A DNA stretch of 7,241 nucleotides from Candidatus Aminicenantota bacterium (GCA_011048485.1 DSDX01000018.1:1-7241); one strand, 5' to 3'. Shown: positions 1 through 7,176, counted from the first letter of the stretch. Numbers and translations are program-made. The notes: generated by a model not told the origin, from the sequence alone.

Positions 1-1
1 C

Positions 2-874
2 GTCGTGGACCACCTCGGTGACGGCGATGCCTTGGCCCTCGACCACAGGGGGACCGCGCCTCTGCTGGCCAGAGGCATTGACCCTGTGGCCCTCTTGCGG
101 GAATGCCTGGGCCGCGAGGACGGAATCTGCGCCGGCCGGGGAGGTCACATGCATCTTTTCTCCCCCGCCCACCTCGCGGCTTCTTCCGGCATTGTGGGCG
201 CCTCGGGGCCGGCCGGAGTCGGCTTTGCCCTCGCCGCCGAGCATCTTCGTCCTGGACACATCGCCGTTTCGTTCTTCGGCGAGGGATCGATGAACCAGGG
301 CATGCTCCTCGAATCCCTGAACCTCGCCACGGCCTGGAAGCTCCCCCTCATCTCCGTCTGCAAAGACAACCGATGGGCTATAACGACGCCGTCGCCGTCC
401 GTCACCGCCGGCAACATGGCCGACCGGGTCAAGGGCTTCGGGCTGCCGTTCTTCGAAATCGACGGCGTCGATATAGGTGCCGTGTGGGAAGCGGCGAAAA
501 AAGCCGTTGAGCGGGCCCGCAACGGGGGCGGCCCGGCGTTTCTCCTGGCCCACTGCGTTCATCGAGAAGGGCACTTTCTCGGCTATCAGCCCTTCCGCAT
601 GACCAAGCACCCCGTCAAGGAGATGGCGCCCCTGGCCGTTCCCATAGCCAAGTCCCTGCTTAGGCGACAAGGGGCCTCGCCCACCGTGAGACTGGGAGCC
701 CTGGGCGACCTGATGAAACGGATCCGGGCGGAAGCCAAGGAGGCTCTTTCTCCCGCCAACGATCCCGTTGCCCGAGCCCGTCGGCTCCTGGAAGCCGATC
801 CAACCCGCCTAGCCAATCTGGAGGCAACGGTACGGAACCAGGTCCTGGCCGCCGTTCGGGCGGCCCTGGCCTGA
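2..874 (+). CDS. 2-oxoacid dehydrogenase E1 component, alpha subunit (5' partial)
   Basis: This is the alpha subunit of a thiamine-diphosphate (ThDP) dependent E1 enzyme, which decarboxylates a 2-oxoacid and passes the acyl group to the lipoyl arm of E2. The frame is open to the left edge, and about 290 residues are present against roughly 320-370 for the family, so some 40 N-terminal residues are missing. The GTG at 5 is probably an internal valine. Numbering from that codon, the sequence shows the family's RG...LARG segment (residues 15-24), a GRGGHMH segment (44-50), and the ThDP/Mg motif, which runs from GEG (92-94) to DN (121-122) where the classic form is GDG...NN. A C-terminal REGH segment (187-190) matches the usual RGHS position. 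The last 80 residues are a charged helical tail. The E1 beta gene follows after 21 nt. The substrate (pyruvate, branched-chain 2-oxoacid or acetoin) cannot be told from this sequence. The family call is secure. Confidence 0.93.
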   Translation, partial: VVDHLGDGDALALDHRGTAPLLARGIDPVALLRECLGREDGICAGRGGHMHLFSPAHLAASSGIVGASGPAGVGFALAAEHLRPGHIAVSFFGEGSMNQGMLLESLNLATAWKLPLISVCKDNRWAITTPSPSVTAGNMADRVKGFGLPFFEIDGVDIGAVWEAAKKAVERARNGGGPAFLLAHCVHREGHFLGYQPFRMTKHPVKEMAPLAVPIAKSLLRRQGASPTVRLGALGDLMKRIRAEAKEALSPANDPVARARRLLEADPTRLANLEATVRNQVLAAVRAALA

Positions 875-895
875 TGAGAACAGAGGGGAAATGAT

Positions 896-1906
896 ATGCG
901 CCAGATGAGGTTCGATGAGGCTATCGATGACGCCCTGGGGTCCGCCATGGAAAGGGACGATCGCATCGTCTTCTACGGTGAAGACGTCCGATTGATTCAT
1001 CACGACCTCTATGTCCGGTTCGGAGCACGGCGGGTACGAGACACGCCGATCAGCGAGGCGGCTTTCGTCGGCGCGGCCGTTACGGCCAGCATGGCCGGCC
1101 TGCGTCCCGTGGTCGAGGTCATGATGGTCGATTTTCTCGGCGTCGCGGTCGATAGCCTGCTCAACCAAGCCTCCAAGGTGGAGGCCTTCTCAGGCGGAAA
1201 ATGGAAGGCCCCGATGGTTGTTAGGACGACCTGCGGCGGTGGATTGGGGGACGGAGGCCAGCATCAGCAATCCCTCTGGGGATGGCTGGCTCACATTCCG
1301 GGACTTGAGGTCGTCGTCCCTTCCAACCCTGCCGACGCGGGCGGATTCATGCAGGCGGCGCTGGCCCGCGAAGGCCCGGTTATCTTTATGGAGCCCAAGC
1401 TCCTATCCGCCACTTGGCGGGATTTCCTCGGTTCCGGCGGCCGCAAGACCGTCAAGTTCGATGTCCCTGAGACCGGAGCCAAGGGCCCGGTCCCGGACGC
1501 CTGGCGACCGTTGCCTTTCGGACGGGCGGCCGTCATCCGCGAGGGGACAGACTTGACGCTGGTGAGTGTGGGGGTTGGGGTCCACCGGGCCCTCGAAGCG
1601 GCCACCGCGTTGGATGAACGAGGGATTCACGCCGAAGTCGTCGATCTGCGGACCGTTTCGCCCCTGGACAAGGACCTGCTTATAACATGCGTTTCCCGGA
1701 CAAAAAGACTGCTCGTCGTCGACGAGGATTACGAGCCGTGCGGCCTGTCGGGCGAGCTGGCGGCCCTGGCTCTGGAAGCGGGCCTATCGTTCGCCTTCGC
1801 CCGCGTATGCACTCAAGGCATCATCCCCTACGCGCGGGAAGAGGAGGCTCGAATTCTCCCCAACAAACAGCGCATCGTTGAGGCCGCCCTCAGACTCATG
1901 CCATAG
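896..1906 (+). CDS. 2-oxoacid dehydrogenase E1 component, beta subunit
   Basis: This is the beta subunit of the same E1. In this family the alpha2beta2 tetramer binds ThDP at the alpha/beta interface. The gene is full length at 336 aa (family about 325-340). The ATG at 896 is preceded by GAGGGG (883-888) at a 7-nt spacing; the ATG at 891 is out of frame and stops at once. Visible motifs are GEDV (28-31), TPISE (50-54) with the conserved glutamate E54, GLRPVVE (68-74), and a GGQHQQS segment (120-126) at the place of the usual HSQS, keeping the histidine H123. The C-terminal transketolase-type domain shows DLRTVSPLD (about 249-257), LLVVDED, and a PYAREEE segment near the end. The next gene is a sensor kinase across a 124-nt gap, so no E2 or E3 gene lies downstream. 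Substrate is not determinable here; annotation as pdhB, bkdA2 or acoB would be overreach. Confidence 0.95.
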   Translation: MRQMRFDEAIDDALGSAMERDDRIVFYGEDVRLIHHDLYVRFGARRVRDTPISEAAFVGAAVTASMAGLRPVVEVMMVDFLGVAVDSLLNQASKVEAFSGGKWKAPMVVRTTCGGGLGDGGQHQQSLWGWLAHIPGLEVVVPSNPADAGGFMQAALAREGPVIFMEPKLLSATWRDFLGSGGRKTVKFDVPETGAKGPVPDAWRPLPFGRAAVIREGTDLTLVSVGVGVHRALEAATALDERGIHAEVVDLRTVSPLDKDLLITCVSRTKRLLVVDEDYEPCGLSGELAALALEAGLSFAFARVCTQGIIPYAREEEARILPNKQRIVEAALRLMP

Positions 1907-1950
1907 CGGGCCGGATCAGGGCCCCAGACGGCTAGACGCCAAGCCTACCG

Positions 1951-1976
1951 CTGAGCCTGTTTTCTCAGGGGAACAG
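1951..1976 (+). other. Two overlapping small inverted repeats in the gap after E1 beta
   Basis: CTGAG (1951-1955) can pair with CTCAG (1964-1968). Alternatively CTGTTTTC (1957-1964) can pair with GGGAACAG (1969-1976) around a TCAG loop, giving 8 pairs of which two are G-U. The two folds share bases and exclude each other. No T-run follows either one, so neither looks like a normal intrinsic terminator. The element lies about 40 nt upstream of the TATAAT box. It may be a weak 3' end for the dehydrogenase transcript, an operator, or chance. Confidence 0.25.
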
Positions 1977-2013
1977 CCCGAGCAGCCCTCTACTTCCCTT
2001 AATTCGATTGTTG

Positions 2014-2019
2014 TATAAT
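2014..2019 (+). promoter_or_regulatory. Candidate sigma70-type -10 box for the kinase-trk cluster
   Basis: A perfect TATAAT sits in the only substantial gap between the two gene groups, in a locally AT-rich patch (about 2000-2020) of an otherwise GC-rich window. No convincing -35 hexamer is found at 15-19 nt spacing (at 17 nt the bases are TACTTC), and the bases before it are TTG rather than the extended TGn. The expected transcription start is near 2026-2027, leaving only about four nucleotides before the kinase ATG at 2031. A weak -35 would suit activator dependence, but that is inference. Confidence 0.5.
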
Positions 2020-2030
2020 GGGCGTCACGA

Positions 2031-3863
2031 ATGAAGATGACGCTCAGGAAGAAGATCCTTCTTGGTTATGGCATCGCCCTGGTATTGACCGTCGTAGTCT
2101 TAGCCTGGGCGGTCGTCAATCTCTTTCGGTTGGGCAAGGCCAGCAAGGCCATCCTCAGGGAGAACTATAATAGCATCATAGCCGCCGAGCACATGATCGA
2201 CGCTATCGAAAGGCAGGACAGCGGCGCCCTGATCCTGCTCCTGGGCTTCGAGGAAGGCAGTCAACAATTTCGCGAGAACGAGGTCAAGTTCCTCGAGTGG
2301 TTCTCCCGGGCCAAGGATAATATCACGATCGAGGGAGAAGCCGAGATCATCAGCCGAATCAACGAAGGTTACCAGCGGTTCCTTATCGACTATTCAAGTT
2401 TGGAGGGGCTAAAGGGAAGGCAGGGGGAGGAGGCCAACAATTTCTATCACTCGACGCTCCTGTTATCGTTTCTGTCCGTTCGCGACGCCTGCGCCGAGCT
2501 TCGCCTGATCAACGAGGCCACGATGGTCAAGGCCAGCAACAACGCGCGAGCCGTGGCCCAGCGGGCGATCTGGTCAATGCTGGCCGTTGGATTGACGGCC
2601 GTAAGCCTGGGGTTGGCCTTCAGCCTCATGCTGGCCGGTTTCCTGACCCGGCCTCTTGGCCACGTCATGTCGGCCGTCCAGAGCATTGCTTCAGGAGATT
2701 ACGACGTCACCGTCCCCGACCGCTCCTCAGACGAGCTGGGCCTCCTTGCCGGCGAGTTCAATGAGATGACGGCAAAGCTCCGCCGCTATCGGGACATGAA
2801 CGTTGAGAGCCTCCTGGCCGAGAAAACCAAGAGCGAAGCCATCATCGGGAGCATCGAAGACGGCATTCTTCTCATAGACGAAGAGTTCGATATCGCAGGC
2901 ATCAATCCGGCGGCGGCCAAGGCTCTCGGGACGACTGTCGAACAGGCCCGGGGCCGCCACTTCCTCGAGCTGTTAAAGGACGAACGCCTCTTCGCCAAGG
3001 TCAAGGCCTCCGTTGAGTCCGAACGCCCCCCGAAGGTCGAAGAGGGCGAGGACGTTATCACGCTCAGGCAGGAAGGCGAGCCCAGCTTTCATCAGTTCGC
3101 CATTACCCCCATACACGCCAAGTCAGGCCAGTTCCTCGGGGTCGTGCTTCTGCTCCGGAATATCACCCGGCTCAAAGAGCTCGACCGCCTCAAGAACGAG
3201 TTCGTCATGATGGCCTCGCATGAGTTGAGAACCCCGCTGACAGGCATCGGCATGAGCATCGACCTGCTCCTCGAAAGGACGGGAGACAAGATCCCTCCGG
3301 ACGACCGCGAGCTCCTGACGGCGGCCCAGGAGGAGACCAGGAGACTCAAGGCGCTGGTCAACGACCTTCTGACACTGTCTAAGATCGAGTCGGGGCGCAT
3401 CGAGATGGATTTCGAGGCTACCGACCTTCAGTCCCTGTTCAACAAGGTCGTCGACAATATGAGGGCCCAAGCCGAGGACAAACATATCGATCTGGTCGTC
3501 GATTTTCCGCCTGACTTGCCCGGCGTCCGAGTCGACCCGAACAAGATCGCTTGGGTCCTGACCAATCTTGTCGCCAACGCGATCCAATCAATAAAGGAGG
3601 GCGGTTCTGTACGGATCTCAGGACGTAGGATTTTGCCCAGAGTCTACGTGTCCGTGGCCGATACGGGAGCCGGGATTCCCTTCGAGCTCCAATCACGAGT
3701 GTTCGACAAGTTCGTCCAAGTCGGTGACGGGGAAGGCCATGGAACCGGCCTCGGACTCGCCATATGCAAGGAGATCGTGCACGCCCATGGCGGCACGATT
3801 TGGGTCGATTCGACCCCCGGGGAAGGGAGCACGTTTACATTTGCCGTCCCGGAGGCCGCCTGA
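2031..3863 (+). CDS. Membrane sensor histidine kinase (TM-sensor-TM-HAMP-PAS-HisKA-HATPase)
   Basis: This 610-aa inner-membrane kinase senses an unknown signal and phosphorylates a partner regulator, most likely the one encoded 15 nt downstream. TM1 is at about 9-31. A mostly helical extracytoplasmic segment follows (about 32-178), reminiscent of the four-helix sensor of KinB-type kinases. TM2 is at about 180-205, HAMP at about 206-256, and PAS at about 268-378. The HisKA domain carries the phospho-acceptor H397 in SHELRTPL. The HATPase domain has an N-box with N512 and N516, DTGAGIP (544-550) and GHGTGLGLAI (569-578). All catalytic motifs look intact. Start choice is between ATG 2031 and ATG 2037 (Met3); neither has a Shine-Dalgarno sequence, and the candidate -10 box implies a nearly leaderless message. 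The ligand is unknown. Position at the head of a K+ transport cluster suggests control linked to ion or osmotic state, which is inference. Confidence 0.93.
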   Translation: MKMTLRKKILLGYGIALVLTVVVLAWAVVNLFRLGKASKAILRENYNSIIAAEHMIDAIERQDSGALILLLGFEEGSQQFRENEVKFLEWFSRAKDNITIEGEAEIISRINEGYQRFLIDYSSLEGLKGRQGEEANNFYHSTLLLSFLSVRDACAELRLINEATMVKASNNARAVAQRAIWSMLAVGLTAVSLGLAFSLMLAGFLTRPLGHVMSAVQSIASGDYDVTVPDRSSDELGLLAGEFNEMTAKLRRYRDMNVESLLAEKTKSEAIIGSIEDGILLIDEEFDIAGINPAAAKALGTTVEQARGRHFLELLKDERLFAKVKASVESERPPKVEEGEDVITLRQEGEPSFHQFAITPIHAKSGQFLGVVLLLRNITRLKELDRLKNEFVMMASHELRTPLTGIGMSIDLLLERTGDKIPPDDRELLTAAQEETRRLKALVNDLLTLSKIESGRIEMDFEATDLQSLFNKVVDNMRAQAEDKHIDLVVDFPPDLPGVRVDPNKIAWVLTNLVANAIQSIKEGGSVRISGRRILPRVYVSVADTGAGIPFELQSRVFDKFVQVGDGEGHGTGLGLAICKEIVHAHGGTIWVDSTPGEGSTFTFAVPEAA

Positions 3864-3878
3864 GGCGAAAGGAGCATC

Positions 3879-4577
3879 ATGGACAAAACGAACGCCATCC
3901 TCATCGTCGATGACGAAAAGAATATCCGGCTGACGCTGCTAAGGGCCCTCGAGTCTTTCGGCGCCGATCTCGATACAGCCGTCAACGGCGAGGAAGCTCT
4001 GGCCAAGCTCCGTGAAAAGGAATTCAGCCTGATCATGCTTGACCTCAGGATGCCGGGCATTGACGGCATGGATGTCCTGCGAAAGGTCAGGGAGTTGAGG
4101 CCGGACATTAAAGTCATCATCCTGACGGCATTCGGCACGGTCGAGCGGGCCGTCGAGGCCATCCAGCTGGGTGCCGTCGACTTTCTGCAAAAGCCGTTTG
4201 TGCCCAACGAGATCCGGGAGATCGTCACGCGCGTTATGGACCGCGAGGCGATCGATGCGCAGAAGGCGGCCGATTTCGCGTCTCTTCTTGAACTGGCTAA
4301 GCGTAGCATCGGGGAAAGACATATCGAGGCCGCGGAAGAGCAGATCCGACGCGCCATCTCAATCGATCCGTTGCGCCCGGAAAGCTTCAATCTCCTCGGC
4401 CTCATACTCGAGGCCAGGAAGAGCCCTCTTGAAGCTCAAAAGCAGTATCGCGCCGCGCTGGCTCTGAATCCGACATTCGAAGCCGCCCGGCATAACCTGC
4501 ATCGGCTGACTCATCGGCTGGCCGTGGGGCCCGAAGGCTCGGCGCTCGGGCCGGGACAGGGCAAAAAGGAGGCTTAG
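3879..4577 (+). CDS. Response regulator: receiver domain fused to TPR repeats, no DNA-binding domain
   Basis: This 232-aa protein is the probable phosphorylation partner of the preceding kinase. The receiver domain (about 5-122) has the acidic pair D11/D12, phospho-acceptor D55 in LDLRMPG, T83 in ILTAFG, and K105 in QKPF, so it should be phosphorylatable. The stretch about 87-107 (TVERAVEAIQLGAVDFLQKPF region) resembles NtrC-type receivers. Instead of an AAA+ or helix-turn-helix output, residues about 130-212 form two TPR-like helical pairs, each ending in an 'alanine-aliphatic ... P' pattern (AISIDP and ALALNP). The tail is low-complexity and Gly/Lys rich. TPRs bind other proteins, so the output is probably a protein contact. 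AAAGGAG (3868-3874) precedes the ATG by 4 nt. The last codons contain the SD sequence of the next gene, 10 nt away. The target is unknown; the TrkA/TrkH proteins are candidates by position only. Confidence 0.92.
   Translation: MDKTNAILIVDDEKNIRLTLLRALESFGADLDTAVNGEEALAKLREKEFSLIMLDLRMPGIDGMDVLRKVRELRPDIKVIILTAFGTVERAVEAIQLGAVDFLQKPFVPNEIREIVTRVMDREAIDAQKAADFASLLELAKRSIGERHIEAAEEQIRRAISIDPLRPESFNLLGLILEARKSPLEAQKQYRAALALNPTFEAARHNLHRLTHRLAVGPEGSALGPGQGKKEA
4566..4572 (+). promoter_or_regulatory. Shine-Dalgarno sequence for the first trkA gene, inside the regulator gene
   Basis: AAGGAGG is the strongest SD match in the window. It lies within the last codons of the response regulator and 15 nt before the ATG at 4588, longer than the usual 5-10 nt. 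No in-frame start codon lies nearer to it, so the ATG stands. The arrangement means ribosomes finishing the regulator at 4577 cover this site, which suggests translational coupling. Confidence 0.6.
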
Positions 4578-4587
4578 GCGATCCCCC

Positions 4588-5025
4588 ATGCCAAGAAAGA
4601 AAAGCTATTTCATTATCATCGTCGGCTGCGGCCGCCTGGGCGGCTTCCTGGCCAACCGTCTGAGTCGGGGGGGGCATAGTATCGTAGTCATCGATAACAA
4701 GATGGCGGCGTTCGACAAGTTGTCATCCGATTTTAGCGGATTCAAGATCGAGGGAGACGCGACGGAAGCGGCCGTCCTCGAAAATGCCCGGGTTGATAAG
4801 GCCGATGCCCTCATCGCGGCAACGCGCGAGGACAACGCCAACCTCATGATCGCGCAAGTCGCCCGCAAGGTCTTCGGCGTTTCGAAAGTCGTCGCGCGCG
4901 TATTCGATCCATCCCGCGAAGAGATCTACCAGGACCTGGGCATCGATACCATCTGCCCAACGACTATTGCCACGGAAGAGTTCATCCGCTATCTGGCGGA
5001 CGGCGAAGAACAGAACGAGCCATGA
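4588..5025 (+). CDS. trkA: TrkA-type K+ channel regulator, single RCK N-domain
   Basis: This is a cytoplasmic nucleotide-binding gating subunit for the TrkH protein encoded two genes downstream. At 145 aa it is just one RCK N (TrkA-N) Rossmann domain. GCGRLG (13-18) is an intact GxGxxG loop, D36 at the end of strand 2 is the residue expected to hold the adenosine ribose of NAD(H), and GDAT (56-59), AATREDN (77-83) and ARVFDP (103-108) match the family. No RCK C domain follows; after the Rossmann fold come only about 20 residues. Typical TrkA has two N-C units in about 450 aa, and KtrA one unit in about 220 aa, so this is a reduced form. Its stop overlaps the start of the next gene by ATGA (5022-5025), implying coupled translation and probably assembly with that partner. 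The symbol is by family, not orthology. A run of eight G (4667-4674) lies in codons 27-29. Confidence 0.9.
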   Translation: MPRKKSYFIIIVGCGRLGGFLANRLSRGGHSIVVIDNKMAAFDKLSSDFSGFKIEGDATEAAVLENARVDKADALIAATREDNANLMIAQVARKVFGVSKVVARVFDPSREEIYQDLGIDTICPTTIATEEFIRYLADGEEQNEP

Positions 5026-5678
5026 ACGTCGTTGTCGTCGGCGGAGAGAAGCTCGTCTATTTCCTGACCCGGATCTTCATCTCCAAGGGCTATCATGTAG
5101 CCGTGATCAACAGGGATGCCGATGAATGCCGCCGGCTGGCCAAGGCTCTCCGTGCCCGGATCATCTTAGGTGACGGCAGCAATCCCCGCATCCTCGAGGA
5201 GGCCGGGGCCAATGCAGCCGACGCGCTTCTCGCCGCCACGCACCACGACCAGGACAATCTGGTCATCTGTCAGCTCGGAGTCAGGAAATTCCATATCCCG
5301 CGAACGCTGGCCTTGATCAATGATCCAGAGAACGAACCCGTCTTTGCCGCCCTTGGCGTGACTAGCGTGTTCTCCGCGACCAAGATCCTGGCAAACCTGA
5401 TCGAGCAAAAAACGGGCTATGAGAGCATCGTCAACCTCATTCCTATCGAGGAGGGGAAACTCATCGTCGTCGAGACTATCCTTGAAGGCACATCGCCCGT
5501 TCTGAACAGATCCCTGAGGGACATCCGGCTCCCGGAGAACTCTCTTATCGCCGGCGTCCTCCGAAGCGGGCAGCCCATTGTGCCCCGGGGCGGGACCGTC
5601 CTGAAGCTCGGAGATCGCCTCATCACCATCTGCCAGCCCGAGGACATGGGTCAGGTCATCAAGACACTGACTGGGTAG
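5022..5678 (+). CDS. trkA: TrkA-type K+ channel regulator, RCK N plus RCK C, degenerate nucleotide loop
   Basis: This 218-aa second gating subunit has an RCK N domain (about 1-130) and an RCK C domain (about 134-216), the layout of KtrA. GDGS (50-53), AATHHDQDN (71-79) and ALINDPEN (97-104) align with the family. The dinucleotide loop, however, reads GGEKLV (7-12): the second and third glycines of GxGxxG are Glu and Val. The strand-2 acidic residue is Asn30 (VINRD), though Asp32 is close by. Nucleotide binding is therefore probably weak or altered, while the partner just upstream keeps a canonical loop. The C domain (EEGKLIVVE, and VLKLGDRLITICQPED) is the part that usually packs against other subunits or binds ligand. 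The start ATG overlaps the previous stop, and the SD is weak, so translation likely depends on re-initiation. trkH follows after 19 nt. Confidence 0.9.
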   Translation: MNVVVVGGEKLVYFLTRIFISKGYHVAVINRDADECRRLAKALRARIILGDGSNPRILEEAGANAADALLAATHHDQDNLVICQLGVRKFHIPRTLALINDPENEPVFAALGVTSVFSATKILANLIEQKTGYESIVNLIPIEEGKLIVVETILEGTSPVLNRSLRDIRLPENSLIAGVLRSGQPIVPRGGTVLKLGDRLITICQPEDMGQVIKTLTG

Positions 5679-5697
5679 CGAAGGGGGCAGATCTGTC

Positions 5698-7176
5698 ATG
5701 AGGGTGGACTCGACGCTGCGCGACCGCTACAAGACGATCCTATCGTTGTCGGGGGGCATTTTCGTTATCGTTGGCCTCCTCATGCTCGTGCCTCTTCTAG
5801 CCGGCATCGGAAATCCGACCGGTTGGCTTGAGACTGCAGGTTTCCTGATGCCCTCCTTCGTTCTATTGGGCCTCGGTGCTTTCCTGAGCCTCTACTTCAG
5901 AAGGAAAAATCCGCCTCCCATGACATCACAGGATGGCGGCGTGATCGTCCTTCTTTGCTGGGTCGTCGTCTGCCTTGTATCGGCATGGCCATTCCTCGGC
6001 CTTCAGGGGATCGACTTCACTCATGCCGTTTTTGAGGCCGTCAGCGGCTGGACGACGACTGGATTGTCGGTCATCGATCCAGGTGCGGCCTCCCCGATGA
6101 TCCTCCTCTGGCGGAGCTTGATGCAACTCGCGGGAGGGGCGGGATTCGCCATCATCATGCTTTCCTTGATGCCGGGGCCGGCGGGCACCGGGCTCTCGGA
6201 AGCGGAGGGCCGGGGAGAGCAGGTCGCTCCTCATGTTCGCAAGTCGGCCAGGCTCGTCCTAGAGATCTATGCGGGCTATGCCGTAATAGGCGTCGCCGCC
6301 TACGCACTGTGCGGGATGAGCCTGTACGACGCGATCAACCACGCTTTCGCCGCCATTTCGACGGGCGGCTTCTCGACAAAATTCGAAAGTATCGGTTTCT
6401 GGGACTCCCCCGGCGTCGAGGCCGTATCAATCTTCCTCATGGTCCTCGGAAGTACGAGTTTCCTGACAATCTATCTTTTCCTCCGCGGCCGATGGAGGGC
6501 CGGCCTTCGTTCAGGCGAGTTGAGGCTGGCCGGACTGCTTTCGGCGGCAGGCACTGTCTCGTTTTTTGCCCTGGTGACCGCGGGATCATATGGATCGCTG
6601 GGCAAAAGCTTCCGCATAGCCCTTTTCGAGACCGTCTCGGCTCTGACGACAACGGGTTTCACTACGACTTCTTATGCATCCTGGAGGGGCTTCGGCATGC
6701 TGGCCCTGCTCGGGTTGATGGTGGTCGGAGGAGGGGCGTACTCAACGGCGGGCGGCTTGAAACAGGCCCGTATCTTCCTCCTGGGAAAATCTCTCGTCTG
6801 GGAGATACGGCGCTTATTGCTGCCAAGATCGGCCGTTGTCCAGAACTATGTCTGGAGGGGCGAGGAGAAAGAATATATCTCGGCCAGCCAGATCGCGCAG
6901 GTTTCGAGTTTGGTCCTTCTTTATCTCCTCACGCTGTTCATCGGGAGCCTGGTCATAGCCGCTCATGGCTTCAGCCTCGAGGAGGCCGTTTTCGAGATGA
7001 CGTCGGCCTTGAGCACGGTCGGCCTTTCCGCCGGCGTGACAGACGCCTCCACTCCCCCCGCCGTTCTTTGGACTGAGATCGCGGGCATGTTTTTGGGGCG
7101 CTTGGAGTTCTTGATCGTCTTTGCGACGGCCTTCAAGACGATACGGGACCTCCCGGGGCTCGCCAAGAAGCCTTGA
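5698..7176 (+). CDS. trkH: TrkH-type potassium uptake channel subunit
   Basis: This is the integral membrane K+-translocating subunit of a Trk/Ktr system, 492 aa (family about 440-510). It shows the four-fold M1-P-M2 plan of the superfamily. The four selectivity-filter segments are visible as TTTG (119-122), STGG (221-224), TTTG (317-320) and STVG (439-442), each just after a short pore helix. GGGAYSTAGG (344-353) followed by GLKQAR is the flexible intramembrane gating loop of the third repeat. GRLE (467-470) in the last helix carries the conserved arginine that faces the pore in TrkH/KtrB. The first repeat has QLAGGAGF (143-150) where TrkH proteins usually have a Trp-x-Gly-Gly version. AAGGGGG (5681-5687) sits 10 nt before the ATG. 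It is last in the cluster behind two TrkA subunits, which should form the ring below it. Whether it is a Na+-dependent or H+-linked type cannot be read here. Confidence 0.96.
   Translation: MRVDSTLRDRYKTILSLSGGIFVIVGLLMLVPLLAGIGNPTGWLETAGFLMPSFVLLGLGAFLSLYFRRKNPPPMTSQDGGVIVLLCWVVVCLVSAWPFLGLQGIDFTHAVFEAVSGWTTTGLSVIDPGAASPMILLWRSLMQLAGGAGFAIIMLSLMPGPAGTGLSEAEGRGEQVAPHVRKSARLVLEIYAGYAVIGVAAYALCGMSLYDAINHAFAAISTGGFSTKFESIGFWDSPGVEAVSIFLMVLGSTSFLTIYLFLRGRWRAGLRSGELRLAGLLSAAGTVSFFALVTAGSYGSLGKSFRIALFETVSALTTTGFTTTSYASWRGFGMLALLGLMVVGGGAYSTAGGLKQARIFLLGKSLVWEIRRLLLPRSAVVQNYVWRGEEKEYISASQIAQVSSLVLLYLLTLFIGSLVIAAHGFSLEEAVFEMTSALSTVGLSAGVTDASTPPAVLWTEIAGMFLGRLEFLIVFATAFKTIRDLPGLAKKP

Noticed and set aside
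5..7. GTG at 5 as the true start of E1 alpha
   Set aside because: The frame is open to the window edge, and the protein lacks the N-terminal part that precedes the RG...LARG segment in the family.
1951..1976. Intrinsic terminator after E1 beta
   Set aside because: Hairpins are short, partly G-U, mutually exclusive, and lack a following T-run; kept only as a low-confidence inverted repeat.
3644..4405. Long open frame (about 250 codons) on the minus strand across the kinase-regulator junction
   Set aside because: It is rich in Ser, Arg and Met with no recognisable domain and lies wholly opposite two clear genes; GC-rich codon bias explains the lack of stops.
6309..7076. About 255-codon open frame in another + frame inside trkH
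   Set aside because: Arg/Gly-rich composition without motifs, and the overlapping frame encodes all TrkH filter segments.
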